64,000 bases of DNA, from positions 7,235,501 through 7,299,500 of the forward strand of contig CM072871.1 of the NCBI GenBank assembly GCA_036937835.1. The letters are read 5' to 3'. Source of the DNA: Pampus argenteus. Its lineage: Eukaryota > Chordata > Actinopteri > Scombriformes > Stromateidae. The notes under the pieces are model-generated. The model searched no databases. It had not been told where the DNA came from and worked only from the letters and a program-made list of their open reading frames with translations. This document shows positions 24,201-38,501 of this stretch, in pieces. The first letter of the stretch is position 1; each line of letters begins with the position of its first letter. The translations under genes were made by a program, and so were the position numbers.

Positions 24201-27200
24201 ACTTGTCAGAGAGATCCCCAAATTGTATTTTTTACGTTTTTGTTTTGGTGTAGATTAAACAAATAAGATACAACATGTGACGTAGTGAGCTTTAAAGGTG
24301 TTGCTGTGTCTCTCTCTTGTGACTTTGGAGAAAGCCAGACTAGAGTGTTGATCCTCTTATCTACGTCTCAAAGAGAAAGCAAATACATTTCTTCAAAAGG
24401 TTGAGCTAAAATAACACAACACTGTCCCATGCAAACAACAGCATCGCCCTTCAGTCATGAACATGTGAACAGCTAATATATAGAGCACCGGTGGAATTAG
24501 ATTGTGTCAGTGACTGACTTGTTTAGTTACCCCATGCTGACTCTGTCACGCTGAAGGTAGTCAGAAGCAAACAGAGGTCTATTTTCTGTTCAAATCCCAT
24601 TAGAGGATTAGCAAAGACAGAAGACAAGCAGGCAAACAGCAGGACTGCATAGTCTTACACATGCCAATGTGTTGGATATTGTAAAAAAAAAGTAGAATGC
24701 AGGAAATAAAACTAATGTTTGCAGATACAGAACCATGAAGTGTAATGTAGCATTGTGTTGCTTCATGCTTCATGGCAAATTTCAAATTCAAAGAGGCATT
24801 TTTTAGAGTAACCCGAAGTGACACAGTAAAAAAAAAAAAAGGCTAAACACTAAGCTAAAAGTCCTCCAAATCTCTCTCCTCTGCTTGTTTTTGAAATCCT
24901 TCTCCTGGATGCCACGTGACATCGCATATCTCCTCTAAATCTTTGCTACAGAGATCAAAATCTGCACTGAGAAGTCCAAACATACTTTATTTTCACCTAC
25001 ATTTCATCCTACAAGCGGTTTATTGGGAACAGCCCCAAGAGATTAAACGTTACTGACAAACACCTGTCTGTTTTAGTTTGTTTTAGTTAGTTGCAGATGT
25101 GTCCACCAGGTATTTTGCTCTTCTAACACATGCGGTTTGAAATGTGGTTAAAAAAATACTTTTTTCAACAGTAATTCATTGTCTGGCTGTAGTGATGTGA
25201 AAGGAAAGAGAAAACAGTGATGGCTGAGCCTTTTTTCTCTGAGGTTAGATGTCTACTTGAAATCTAATAAAAATCGAATTGAGAGAAAATACCAGCAAAT
25301 CCTCTGTGGGACTACGGCACTTAGGTGAAATTAACCAAGTTCTATATTTCCACACAGCTTACAGGCAGATGGTTTTTTTTGTTTGTTTTTTTCATTTTCA
25401 TTTGCTGGAACATAACCAGCTGGTTTTCTCTCATATAATTACGTAATACACAAGGACCAGTGAATAGACACAACAAAAAGGTAGACTGGCACTTTGAAAA
25501 CATGGTTTGGTTGAAATCTTTCTCATGAAAAATAAAAAAAATTCTCGAATATGAGACTTAAAAGGTGAGATAATCCTGTTTTAGTATTGATAAGTAAATG
25601 TTCGTGAATGTGCAGAGGTGTACTGGCATTGTGGTTGAAATGTTATATCTAGATACGGTATGTAGATAGAATCATGTTATGAGAATGACAAGAATTTGAA
25701 GGAAGCCCCGAGGCCTTCTGTGAAAAGAGCCCATCTCTTTTCATCCACCTGCGAAGCTTGGCTTAAGTTATTCTTATACTCACATCTCTGCCCCGGATCC
25801 ATAGATAGAGTACTTCACTTCACCCCAAGGGCCTGAGTCTGGGTCTGTTGCCTGTAGAAAAACAGAAAATATCAGATTACAGAGAAAAATATGCACACAC
25901 ATATATATATGAGATTGTGTTGTAGCACTTGCATAAAGTGTGTTTCACAGCTGAGTTTTTGTGCAATACGTGGCACAGGTTCAGCCCTACTTACTACCTC
26001 AAAATATTTAGGTTGATTCTGTTTTTGTCTCTCTCGAATGAGCAGGGAAGTGACCTGTCTGCCACCATCGACTCAGGAAACCGATCAGGATCGGAACATG
26101 ATGTTACAGCGGTCAGCTATAAAAAGACTCTTTTTTTTTGATGTCATAGGAACATCATCATGTCATCAGCTAATCTGTCTGTCTGTCGCTGCAGGGTTGC
26201 CTGTTTGCTGTCTCCGTGTGTCCAAGGTCACCTGTTGGCTGTTCTTTTATCTGATTGAAATTGCCTGGGATCAAGGCAACAAGCCTCTGTGGTGTTCACG
26301 CAAGGGCAGGATTTATTAGTGAGCCTCCCCGCTGCTTTGAGTCTCTGCAGGATGGATATGAACTGACAAGGGCAGAGGATCTATCTGTCTGTCTGTCTGA
26401 TGAATGGAATATTATAGGATTTTTGTTTTTTAAACTCAATATGGCCCTGCAAACCCAACATGTCCTTAAAAATGATTTACGTTATCTCTGCACATATTTT
26501 TGCGCTGCAGCTGCATGTGCTGTTAAGCATTAGCAACAAAATCTGGGAATTTTGGTGTTACACAACAAAATGAAAGTGATAGCCATCTGGCAGCTTACCT
26601 CGCCTAGCTTTTATCTACATGTTTTCACATATTATCCCAACGCCACTCCCCCCCCCGAAAGTCCACATTTAGGGAATTAATGGCTTGCTCTTGCATATTT
26701 TGTTAAAATCAGCATTCCTCTTTAGCCCAGAGTGACGTACATTGGTGGTGACATATATTTTTAGAAAGGATAAAGACTGACTCACTGTGACTGACACAAC
26801 ATTGGAGCCACCGGGTGAGTTTTCTGGTATTCTGGCTATGTAGTAATCCGAGGAAAATTTGGGTGCGTTGTCATTGGTGTCCATGAGGTGGATGACAATG
26901 TCTGCTGTAGCGCTGAATCTCTCGGGTGTATCAAGCTCAACTGCAAGTAGCTAAAAGAGGACAAAGACAGAACAATGTAATAAAGATGCCTGATTTATAT
27001 CCCTATTAATTACTGAGTAATGTGGATTTGAGATCTCCAACTGTTCAAATCTACTGTGATGCACATTTAGTGTAACCTTGTATGTGAGAAAATGATGTTT
27101 CTCATAGTCCATGGCTGCAGCGTCTTCCACTAAGATGGTGACTTGGGCTTCATTGAGCACAGTCTGTGGGACGACTCGCAGCATTCGCCCTGGTCCAATC

Positions 27201-30200
27201 AGTCTCAGGTTGAATTTAGCGTTAGCGCCCTGCATGGACACAATACAAGTACTTTTTGGTAAAAATGACAGTTATGTTATATATATATACGTGAACCTAT
27301 TTATAAGTCATATATCTGCATTTGTTACAAAGCCTCTGCAAACCAGGTGGCATACACTGTAATCCATGTAGTATACAGTCCATTCAATCAATATAAAAGC
27401 CTTTGCATTATTAATGTAAGGGAAATCAATAGGATATCAGTCACGGCAATATTATTCTTGGTGAAACATAATATCAGTGGATAAAAGTGAGTGTGCCCTG
27501 ATGTAACAGTATTATCAGAGATAACATTAGGTGCACATCAGCCATTTGGACGAGGCTCATACAAGGAGCTGGAAACACAAAGAGACTTGCATAAGCTGAC
27601 AAATGGCATAGTTAGCGAGCGCCTTTTAATTTGCGTCGGCTTGCTTTCGCATTTATGCAGTTTTAAAAGGATTGTCTGTGATAATGGCAGGCTTAAAGTT
27701 ACTTCATGGTCAGAAAGGCAGATTCAGGGATTGTTGATTGAATCATTTTCTCATTAGATAATAACGTAATATGGTGATAATGTTTGTGTTACATAACAAC
27801 TATTGTTGTTGTTCCTCTCTCCCCTGACTCACTGAGGTAACTTTCAAACACAATAATACCCTCATCCCCAAAAATACCCTAAAAGATGATACCTACTCAT
27901 CACTCAAAACATCACAGAAAATTTGCCCTTTTTCTGCTATTTTTGTGTCAGTTTCGTACTGCTACTAATCACAATTAGCATATGAGAAAATCTAGAGGAC
28001 CGTAATTGTCTGCCCACCTGATCAGAGTCATTGACGGTGATTTTCAGCCCCCGGAGTATCTCTCCTTCTGGTGGATGCTCGTACATGGTCAACTCAAACA
28101 TGTTTTGTGGGCCGTTCTCGCCGTAGAAAGTAGGTGGATTATTGTTCAGATCCACCACTCGAATCACCATCGTGGTCACACTATAGTCCATGAGTCTGCC
28201 TTCAGGACTGACTTCTGATGCCTGGACACAGGGTAAAAGTTATGCCAATCAGTCCATATTTATTACAAAATTTTAGTTTATATGTAGTTCAAAATTGTGC
28301 TACATCCATATTTAAATCTATCTAATAAGATATTTCCCTGCTCTCTCTGCAGATCTAAGGTTATAGCGTTAGATTTATTGTTTTGAAACATGGTCAGTTC
28401 ATTTGTGAAACCAACAAGGTGCAAAAAAAAAGCAAAGAATTAACTTACCTTGACTTTAATGTTAAAGATCTCTCTCTTCAGATACATGGGAAGAGTCAGC
28501 AGGGTGATACAGCCGCTTGTTTTGTTGATACTAAAAACACCATCATCTCCTGAAGAGACAACAAAATGGCAAGTTTTACAAACTACTACAAGTATGAAAA
28601 AGTAGAAATTTCTAGTTCAGCTTTTGTTTTGCTTTTTATGATTCTAGTGAGTAATATGATTACCATCTTCAAAGGAGTAAGAGATTGGATTCGGGCTTCC
28701 CACATCACCATCTTTTGCGACAACAGTGAATATTTCAGATCCCTGGGAAAAGATCATCACAGAGGTTTTTGCTGTTACAGTAAAAACATATGATAACCAG
28801 TTGAAGACATTAAGGGAAACCGGGATGGATGGATGAATGTTAAAAAGCTGGCTTACTGTAAAACATCAATATTTATAAAAAAATATTTTTTATTCATATT
28901 TGTTGAATAACTAATGAACTGCTGTACTCTGTGCTCTACTACTGCTCTACACATGATGTATGTGGTTGCAGCACCCCAGCAAAAAAAAAAAAAAAAGTAA
29001 TTATATAGGCTTAGATCTTATAAAATGCCTTCTTCAAAGATGAAGCAGTATATTTTTTTAACATAGTGTTGAGTCACCCTGGGCCTGCCACACACACATA
29101 GTCACAGATAGTCTCAGCAAACTTCAAAAATACATTTTGCACAAAGGCTTCACTGAATCTTCAAAAAAAAATGCCGTGTTATTTCTATTTATGTCTGTCT
29201 GGATGAAAGTCAGGCGGCGTAATCTCCGTCGTGCGATGAGCCACCGCAGTGACATTTTGTGAGTAGATAATGTGGCTTTTACATGCTGTGAAGAAGAGAC
29301 AGCACGGGCATAATTGTGAAATGCCAGCAATCAAAGCTGCGTGGTATGAGATAATACTGTTGTGGGGTCACTGTGAGTATAGAAAAATTAATTGCATTCC
29401 TTATATTAGGTTACCGTGTCTTGCTACGCTGTAATAATTCAATATGATATTATATGTCAGTGTTTTGCTGTAATATAAAGGAAATGACAGGAATTATAAG
29501 ATCTTTACACATTTATTTTTATGAATTGTAATACTAACTTTCGTGCTCTTCAGTGAAACACTACATGGTCGGTGGAAGATGTCTTCATACTCACTGTTAC
29601 TGAGATTTCATAAACGTAACCAAAGTAGGGTGTCCCAATAAAAGATGGTGGCGTGTCTTGTGCATCTATCACATTGATCGTCAGGGTAGCAAAGGATGAC
29701 AGAAACTGCTCCTTTCCGTTAAAATTCCCACCGCCATCCTGGAGCAAAAGTAAATACAGATTTTTAAAATGATGATACAATCTTATAATTGCATTAGATA
29801 TTTCTTTTTTCTGTTGTTATGTTCATGTTTTGTAGTATTCATAATGATGTATTAATGCATGTTAACTAAAGCATCATTAAACTCACAGAATTGTAACCAT
29901 GTGTGGACATGATTAACATTATACCAAATACCTAATTAGTACAACTGAGCTGTTGATGGTTTTTGACAAAAACTTATCAACAAATCAAAGTCATTAGGAT
30001 TCAATGTATTGATTATTCAGTATAACCAGAATTGTTTTCCATTCATTTTCCTTGCATTTTGTTGGTAATATATGTTATGTTTCTTCTCATATTATCAGCA
30101 CTCACTGTAAATAAGTCCAATAGCATGAAACCACTGCACTCACGTGAGCACAGTATACAAAACAATCGAGGATTCGCTGGCAAAGACATTGCTCATAGCG

Positions 30201-32869
30201 TTACTTGTGGTCAAAAACAAAGTGAAATCATATTATTGCATAACATAAACATTTAATGAGTTGTGATGCACCTTTTTACCTTTGCAATTACAGTGACAAA
30301 ATGTGTCTTTGTTTTTTCGTAGTCCAACATTTCTCCAGCCTTGATACGGAGGACTCCGCTGTGTCTGTCAATGGTGAACAAGCTGGCCTGAGAATTCTGC
30401 AACAACGGAACAGAACAAAAGCAGGATTTTAAAAGCACACACACACACACACACACACACGCAGACACAAATAAGGTCACATGAGTAAAAGCCTGTTGCT
30501 GAAACCTCTAAACCCCATTACAACCACGTCACGTGAGATATCATGAAAAGTGGTCAGATGGCTGCATAAAAACACTCACGACGCCACTTGAATTAGGCCA
30601 CATCCTGTATAAAGTCTATCTCTTTGTCCATCTGGATGTAAAGAACCCATATGCTCAAGGACAGTGCAGGCAGGTGAAAGCTGCTGTGTCCAGATGTGCA
30701 CGGCCTCACATCGTCACTGTCACTCTAGGCCAGCTGTTCTCTGTCTTAACAGCCCAAAGTGCAAACCAACATCCCCCCGCCACCCTACGCCAAAGCAGCT
30801 CTCTAAGCTCCCAATACCTGACACAAATGTAATTGTGATTTAATCTCCATCATAACTACACCAGCAGTTTGAGACAAATGCACAAACACACACACACACG
30901 CACACATAAATACTCACAAATCTAAATGATGCTAACGTCATTATCAGGACACCTATTCTTTCCATCTCACTTAGATTACAGTAACATTAGATCTGGCCGG
31001 TTTCATATAGGTACCTGGAGATAGTAAGTAACAGAGCCCCCTGATCCTGTGTCTCTGTCCACCGCCTCAGCTTTATAGATGCTGCTTCCAGATGCTGTTG
31101 TCTAAAATGGGCACAACAGATAACAGCATATACAGCTTCAGGAGAAATCACACGATTTAGTGATTTTATTTGACACAAAATGACACTGTTTTATATATCT
31201 TCTTGATTTTTAGGTTAAAAAATGACACACATTTGGCTTAACTTACTTCCAGTACATCAATGAATGCCGGCATGTTTTCAAATTCAGGTTTTTCATCGTT
31301 TGCGTCCATTACAAATATTGTGACTCGTTCCACAACCTGCATAAAACATAAAAGTAACATGACCTTTGAATTCAAGTGTACGTTGATTCATGTGGATCAG
31401 GCATAAACGCACACTGAATTTAGATACCTTGCTTTGCCCATCCGTGATGCTGACGTGAACGTCAATAGAATCTTGTTTCTGAGGAGACATGGAAATTAAT
31501 ATGAAAATTAATTACACGCTATGTAGGAGTCAAACTGATATTTTTTCTAGCATTAATGTCCTCTATTAAGTTTACCTCTCTGTCCAGCTTTTCCACTAAG
31601 GTGATGTTTCCAGATATGGGGTCAACCCTGAAATATTCTTTGGACCCAGGATCAAAGGAAAGGCCATACCTCACCTCGTGGCCTTCAGGGTCTGTGCCAT
31701 TGAGGCAATAGATTTGTGTACCTAAATGAAAGAGTTAAAAATAAAATCCACTGCCGTCTGGTTCAGAGATATTTGTAAGAGTGTAAATATGCTTTGTATA
31801 TGTGTGTATGTTTAGCTAACTCAATTTTTGGTTAAAAACTGCTGAGGAAAAACATCAGGGTGAGACACAGTGAGTAACGTTGTTGTTGTTCACAGCCTGA
31901 GAAGTGTCCCTCATGTCAAAAGGTGGCATCAGCAGATGAGCATGTTAGTGTGAGATGCATACATCATACATGCCATCAAATACCGGCCTCTCAACCGAAA
32001 CTCGTCAAACTTTGTTTGGTTTGATTTGTTCTTCCACCATGCAGCCTATTAGCTATTCACAGTAAATATCCAGTGTGTCAGAGGAGGAGCTCACCAACAG
32101 CCGTGTCCTCCGAGAGGCTAAACAGTGCCAGGTTCCCGCTGTGGCTGTAGGGTCCATTGTCATAGAAATAAGGGGCAAAGTCTGCTTGTGCTGAGGACGA
32201 GGACATAAAACCAAAATCAAATTAATAATCAATTAATAACACAATCTTACACTTACAAAGTGAATTCATACGTGTATATCAGTTTAATGTGGTACACGCT
32301 ACAGTTTTACTTGGTCTGGTAGGTCTAACAGTGCTTATAGTGGAAAATGTTTGCTAATGTTAGGATTGACATTGTTATATACCGGACATTATAAAGTGGT
32401 GTGTACTGTGCTTACGCCCCTGTTTTCTCGGCTACTTTGACCTGGGATTACAGGTGAGTTAAGTCAAGCTCCTAAGAAAACCTTTCTATACATAGACCTG
32501 AGATCTCTGGTGACAGAAATAATGCTGTTTTTGTTTGTAATATCACAACCATATACACCCTGCCGCTATAATAATTTTCAAATAACCTTTGAACCTTAAC
32601 TCATAAGCAAGTCAATCAGTACAGTCGTCTACAAAACATAAACTCAACGCATTTAAATAAACAGATTAGACAAGAACATGAATGAATTGAAATCCAAAAA
32701 CAGATTTACATTGAACTGAATAACCCAGAAGCTCTTAAATATATCTGAACAGCACTCACAATCTAAACACAGTCACACATAAACAGAGAACGAATCGATG
32801 AAACTTACCAACGCAGGCATGCACAAACACAAAAAGCAGCGGCAAATGTAATATCTTTACATTCTTCAT
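21286..32869 (-). CDS. cdhr1: Cadherin-related family member 1 (photoreceptor cadherin), 17 exons, 876 aa
   Basis: Membrane cadherin at the base of photoreceptor outer segments, needed for disc assembly; human loss causes cone-rod dystrophy. Coding exons: 32869-32809, 32190-32095, 31721-31576, 31478-31428, 31336-31247, 31101-31015, 30396-30280, 29738-29595, 28742-28664, 28549-28449, 28221-28018, 27229-27077, 26950-26786, 25851-25784, 23934-23706, 23603-23346, 21867-21286; total 2631 nt. Phases agree throughout. Signal peptide MKNVKILHLPLLFVFVHACV. Six cadherin repeats carry calcium motifs such as DANDEKPEF, DLNNNPPTF, DTNDNAPKF and DLNDHPPAF. The transmembrane helix is at about 705-728, followed by NKKSNRI and a proline-rich cytoplasmic tail with QWAVPTVS, as in human CDHR1 (859 aa). 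The intron 12 donor (GTTACA) is weak but phase-correct. An alternative last exon lies at 22675-22475. Confidence 0.95.
22475..22675 (-). CDS. cdhr1: Alternative terminal exon of cdhr1 with its own transmembrane helix
   Basis: Acceptor TGTTTTCAG at 22676-22677 opens a phase-0 exon, matching the phase-0 donor of exon 16. It reads MKSRFSSYFLGLRKRPG, then a hydrophobic helix (about 700-726 of the product), then KKSRI and a short basic tail ending RRPMP. The normal last exon has the same plan: NP, helix, IST, KKSNRI. The two therefore look like duplicated exons. Using this one gives a 749-residue protein without the proline-rich cytoplasmic tail. I see no canonical polyadenylation hexamer on the minus strand between it and the next exon, so its own 3' end is not established. 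I cannot confirm from memory whether mammals have the same isoform. Confidence 0.6.
   Translation of the reverse strand: MKSRFSSYFLGLRKRPGTVFGICLTLVTFAISLTVFISTLVYWNSVKKSRIQSQGKIRKIIRRPMP
27480..27730. promoter_or_regulatory. Candidate intronic regulatory block in cdhr1
   Basis: Lies between cdhr1 exons 11 and 12. Balanced composition with CpGs and homeodomain/POU-like words (TTTTAATTTGCG, CATTTATGCAG, TTGCATAAGC). It has no coding match on either strand. Its enhancer role is a guess from texture alone. Confidence 0.2.
30436..30460. repeat. (CA)n microsatellite in cdhr1 intron 6
   Basis: About 12 CA units, 40 bp upstream of the exon 7 acceptor on the minus strand, so it reads (GU)n in the pre-mRNA. 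Confidence 0.9.
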
Positions 32870-32991
32870 CCTAAAGAATCAAGTCATGTATCGCACCATG
32901 AAGATGCCTCTGTCTGGAGTCCTGTACATGAGATGCAGCTCTCAAGGTGTTTGTGGGAGACTGTGGAGGCTAAAGGCAGATACTCACATGC

Positions 32992-32997
32992 TAATCC
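32992..32997 (-). promoter_or_regulatory. cdhr1: CRX/OTX-type site upstream of cdhr1
   Basis: TAATCC on plus (GGATTA on minus), about 125 bp upstream of the cdhr1 ATG. CRX controls photoreceptor genes, and this one is photoreceptor-specific in mammals. A single hexamer is weak evidence by itself. Confidence 0.3.
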
Positions 32998-32999
32998 AA

Positions 33000-35900
33000 T
33001 GACACATCTTAAGAGTTACTGCTGGGCCCCCTCAGTCTACCTGTGTTTCTTCTTCAACCACCGATCCACAGGAGATGGGCTATGTCTACAGGAGAGACAA
33101 AAGGAGTTTGCAGATGATGGACAGGTATATTTTCCATATTTAAAATGTATTGTAGACCGATATCTTTTATTATAAAGGTAACAAATCTTAACAATCACAG
33201 CTAAATATTGTCATTACATTAAAAAGCTTGGTATCAGGACAGTAACATTAACACCTGTCTTAAAATGATCACGATTTTAGCTACTGTAATATTTTTCTCA
33301 TGTTAACATTTTGACTATGTTATTGGATTAAATAAGTCTTGTTCCTCAGTGAATGAGAAATTCTGTATTAAATGTGACTTCTGTGATCCGCCTTTGAATT
33401 AAAATGATTTGACTTATAGTAAAGTACTGTGATCAACTCTGTTGTGGTTGGATTAAAAGGATGCAGAATCTATGCTGTAATTCTGATCAGTGTTTCATAC
33501 CGCATACGATACCATCTGCTATGCACTCCTCAACCATCTGTTACATTGGGGAAAAAAAACTCCACTATTAACTTAATTAATAGAATTATAATATTAATAA
33601 TATATATATTGTAAAACAGAAGATGTTGTAGATGAAAGTAGTGAATGATTTGATGAGATTATAATTCCTGTTTGGTAGAAATCATGAAGTTAATGCATCT
33701 GAACAACACCAACAAAATAAGATGACACTTTTACCGTATGATGTGAATGTTTATTACAAGTTGAAATTGTTTTTTGTTGTTTTTTTTGGCTTACTTTTTT
33801 TCTGTCCATATGTATCTCTTTAATTAAAAACCTCACTGATTAACTTAATGTCTTTCTGGGACTTTTTGAACAGTATTTTAGGCAACGAGTCTGGCTAATC
33901 TTCTTGTTGGATAATCTTCTTTGCCAGCCAGAGGTAAACTCTTGTAAACAAATGTTTTATAATATTAACCCAGTGGTCCTCCATTTGACTAAGATCATCT
34001 TTCTAACATCAACCCGTCTGAATCAATTTGCTATGTCTTCATGTTAGTTTACTGTCTTTTTTCTGATAACTAATCTTGCCAAGAAGGTCTCTCAAATGAC
34101 TCAATGATCCTCTATGATAAGTAATCATACACTTATTAAATCTATAAATATATTACTACAGTACTTGATAATGTCCTCCTTTATCTGCAAACAGATAACT
34201 GAACACTATTTTGATGTTTGTGTAATCTAAAACTGTTTAACAAATTGCATTACACATGATAAAGACATAGTAAGGAAGTGTTACATGTAACAAATGTAAT
34301 ATATTCCTATTCAAAACATCTGCATAGTGCTGTGGCACACTATTAAAACATGTTGCATGCAAAGGGATTTACACACACGAATAAACCTTTTACAGTCCAT
34401 TGTCATGCTGAAATTAAATCTACTTTATAATCTATATACTAGCTCAGTGTGGCTGCAAATTGTGCTTTCTGCAAACTGTAAATTGGCACACATTTATAAA
34501 GAGGACACACACACACACACACACACACATAATGAAAGCCACCAGTATAATGTCTTTTAAACATTAGTGTTTGATTTATGATCAGAGACTTCTGAATGCA
34601 GTCAAATTCCCTGCATGCACAGTGAGACCTGTCAGATGAGTGTTAAAAGGCAAGTCAATGATTTTTTATACCCTTTGATGCAGAATATGTGCAACCTTCA
34701 CATGATGGCCACACAATATATTCACTGGAAAAGATCACCTGTCGGGTACTGGCAGATGGCGGGCCTAAAGATTAACCCACTGTGGTCTAATCCCTCTTCA
34801 TCTTGTAATGCACAGGGCCTGTCTATGGACACACAGGCTCCATCATCAGACATAAATGTAAAGCACAATTAGCACACAAAATCCACTGTTAGGTACGTTG
34901 CATAGACTTTTAAATAAATAAATAAATAGAATTTTTAGATTTCAAAACTTGCACATTTGCATCAGCGCACACTTTGTAAAAGCCTGCCTCTGACTCCTTG
35001 CTGTGATTGCTATAAAAATCATACAAATAAAAGCTTGCTGCTCATCTGTTGTCATCATCTTGGTTTCTAATCTTGTGCCTTCAATCACAGCAGCACATGC
35101 TGACCTCTTTGTTCCTGTTGGGGGCAGAGCCATTAGGCTGCCAATGGGGAAATTTCAGAGAGCTCGCTTATCACTTTAGCTCGCTGCTGCATGTACATCA
35201 TATGAAATGTATTACTGTTGTCAATAATCTAAGCATCTAAACAGATCAGTATTTCCTGAAAAATTTCAGTATAAATCAACGTGGATGTAGATTTAAAAAA
35301 AATAAATCATGTTAGACGTTGACCAGATGGGCCACCTTGGTCGTGGTGCTGCTTTAAATGGGACTAAAAGGTTTAGCATCAGCAGAAATCAGAAATCAGA
35401 AAAAGCAAATAATTGTATAGTAGACTTAAGAGCCGAAGAGGATGAAACATAGATAATATTTTGTTTCCTCTTTACATCAGAAGACACTCATAAGAAAAGA
35501 GCATCAAATAACTTCTTCTACGTCAACTGACACCGGTCTGCTGATTGTTCTCAGAAATTCACCTGCACCTGCTTCTAGCCACTGTATATACTGTAAATAT
35601 ATAGAAATTAAAATACCTACTACAAATCTGAACACTAAATCTGCCTTAGTAAATCCTTGACCCCCCCATCCCCCTTTAAAATAATAAATAAAATACAATC
35701 TGCAGCGCTTATTTGAAAAATTTACCAGGTCATAAATAGAAAAGGAAATCTTTAAATCATTTGTAGCCTACAGTACTTGTGTCACTACAGGATCACTCTG
35801 TCTGTTAGAGCAACTGTTGTCAAGATACCCAATTCTGCTTTTCCATTTTGGATTATTATTGATAATCTCTAGTGCGGTTTGCCAAGGGCAGAGGTTCGCT

Positions 35901-37500
35901 TTTAGTCCTGGTCCACTCTAAAACTAGGTCACTCCTTTAATCTCTCCATGCAGAGAATACTGTAGGTTAATAACCTTTTCATTTCATAAACCTCATAGAG
36001 TGCTGCTAGAGTGAACATACAGAGTCACGAATCAAGCAAAAAAACCTAAAATATATGACACACTACTTGTGCACGAGTTCTTCTGTGAATTGACCACAAT
36101 CGGGTGTCATCTGATGTGTTAAGATCATTTATGAACTTTTGACTTTCATAATTTATATCAAAACATTGATGTAATCTTTTACAAATCTACTGTAGATAGC
36201 ACAATGTTTACCTGCCCAGGGACTACAGGTGTAAATTAGCATTCTTGCATTACTTTCTTGTTTACATCTTGTATTTTTTTTTTCTTACTGATGTTTATAT
36301 TTATGTGACAAATCTCAAATAAATAAACAAATAATAAATAATATAAATCCCAATAAATATAACCTTGTTCCATCATGTTGCCCACTGGTACTAAAACTCT
36401 TAGCTACAGCTCTGATGCTGACGGTGCTCTATATATCCTTTAACACTGCTGCCCCCAAGTGACAAAAAAATGGTGGTGGAAAACACATGTAAGACAATCA
36501 TTGCACTTGAACACTTGCTGTCCAACAATACGACTGCACACAGATGTGGTAATTCTACAATATCACAGCGCATTTCTAGGAGGACCACAGGATATACACG
36601 ACAAATAACTCCAAGGTATTTCATTATTTAGTAGCAGAGGAGTGATGCAGGGACAGAATGCACATTTAGAAATACTTGGAGCTGATGCAATGTGAAGCAG
36701 CTCATAACTGTCCTTCATCTTCTAATATTGTGATAAGATGCTGATAGTAAAAGGCAGTCGCATTACCTTCAGTAGATGTTATTAACCTTAACCAGGTTTT
36801 TAGCTCCACCCCAACATAATCTAACCATAGCAGTGATTAAACATTTCATTAAAATGTTCATTTAGCGCAGGCCTATTATAGATCTGAACCATATGGCCCA
36901 CAGGGAAATGACTGGATTCACAGTCCCATCTGTTGAGTTTCATCTTTCTGGGATGAAAATGTGTTAAAGCTCGAGATACACTGTGACACCAGAGACACTG
37001 ATGACAATGTATTTGTGTCTTTGGTTATGTTGCTCTGCCTGCAGATTATAAATTCTCAATGGTTAACAGGGTTGCAGTCAGGACCAGTTTTCTAGTTATA
37101 ACCAGGTAGAAAAAGAAAAGCTCCACTTGTTGCTGTTTGTAATCTTTTTTAAAGTCAATATTTCCAAATCCATAATAATGATGGAGGAGTAGATGTAAAA
37201 TTTGACACATTTCTGACAAATTATGATACAGATAAGAGCATTTTTACATGATCTGAAGGTGTCTTCTTAGTTTGTCTTAGCTCATCTTATCCTATCTTAT
37301 CTTGTGACAACACTTTCTATCTTAAGTAGTCTATAAACTCTTCAAGTTGACAAACAATGGCTATTTACAACATGCAATTAAACTCTTGTACCATAAAGAA
37401 AGATTGAGTGTAGGCTTACAAAGTGACTTGTCCTCTAAATTCTGCAGGCACTTCCTCTACGTATTTATACTAAATTACAGGGTGTTTTGGGATCACGTGA
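33000..37500. other. Intergenic DNA between divergent cdhr1 and chst3
   Basis: No coding exon recognised; AT-rich. Contains a (CA)n at 34,505-34,529. A better-composed stretch at about 34,960-35,200 includes GGCAGAGCCATTAGGCTGCC and could be regulatory. Nothing else stands out. Confidence 0.6.
34505..34529. repeat. (AC)n microsatellite
   Basis: About 12 uninterrupted AC units. Confidence 0.9.
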
Positions 37501-37739
37501 TCTCTCCCCTACACAGGATGTCCCACGCAGAGAGAGTGGGTACGTGAAGCGTGGCTGAAGTCACCTCTTTCAGCGCGGTCGAGCACATGAGTAAAGTTGC
37601 GGAGAAAGTTTTGAAAAACAAACAAAACAAAACAAAAAAAATAATTAATTACCACAAAACTTAACTTCAATCAAATGTAAAGTTTCTATTAAGGTTTCCA
37701 GCGACATTTTGGGAAATTATACAATACAACAACATTACC

Positions 37740-37983
37740 GGCGTAAATGCGGATTTAAAACAGAACAACATTATTTGCGTTTCTCTCGCTTTTAACGTCG
37801 ATGTTTCTCGCAGACGTGCGACCCTCCGCGCTGCCTCTCGCTCATCTGGCGGAGGAGAGGACACAATGAAGCAGTGTGTCCTTGTCCGAGACAATGCAGC
37901 AAGATGCCACGAAGGGACGACGCTGTTTCTCACAAGATCGGGGATGTTTTGCTCGGTTGTTGCGGAGAGAGGCCAGCTTAAAG
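37740..37983 (+). promoter_or_regulatory. chst3: Probable chst3 promoter and untranslated first exon
   Basis: CpG-rich patch in otherwise AT-rich DNA, with donor TTAAAG|GTTTGT at 37,984. The distance and strand fit a leader exon spliced to the acceptor at 39,687. An ATG at 37866 opens a 39-codon frame that runs to this donor. Joined to the next exon it stops at once (GAA TGA), so it would be an upstream open reading frame rather than the protein start. The exon's 5' limit cannot be set from sequence. Confidence 0.4.
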
Positions 37984-38440
37984 GTTTGTAACATGTACCT
38001 GAACATCCTCACGTCTTATTTTACTGGCAGGGTGATTTAAAACGTTAAAAAACAGCCTCTAGAAACACCGGCACGCCGCCGGTAGAGCATAAACACCGCT
38101 GTGTATGATGCGGAATGATACATAACGATACAGATAAACACGAAGTATATATATATATATATGTGACATGTACGTGTCTGCGTATATGATGGAGGTATAA
38201 ATGATGATTGTGCCAATATGGAAGATGTACACGCCGCTATAATCAATAATTCTTTGTGTTCATGAGATGTGAGTTACTCATATAACCGTTTTTTCCCATA
38301 CAGATTGTGAACGCATGAAAGCATCATTCCCGTCAGAGATTAATAGTATGCAGAAGTATTCATTAGTCTTTATTCATTCTGGTTCATTGAAAATGCTCCT
38401 ATTCAATACCCCCTCCCCCCAAATGTATGCTATAGTATTA

Positions 38441-38446
38441 CACACA

Positions 38447-38498
<52 letters not shown>
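38441..38498. repeat. Compound (CA)n(GA)n microsatellite
   Basis: About 12 CA units followed directly by about 17 GA units, in the proposed first intron of chst3. Confidence 0.95.
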
Positions 38499-38501
<3 letters not shown>

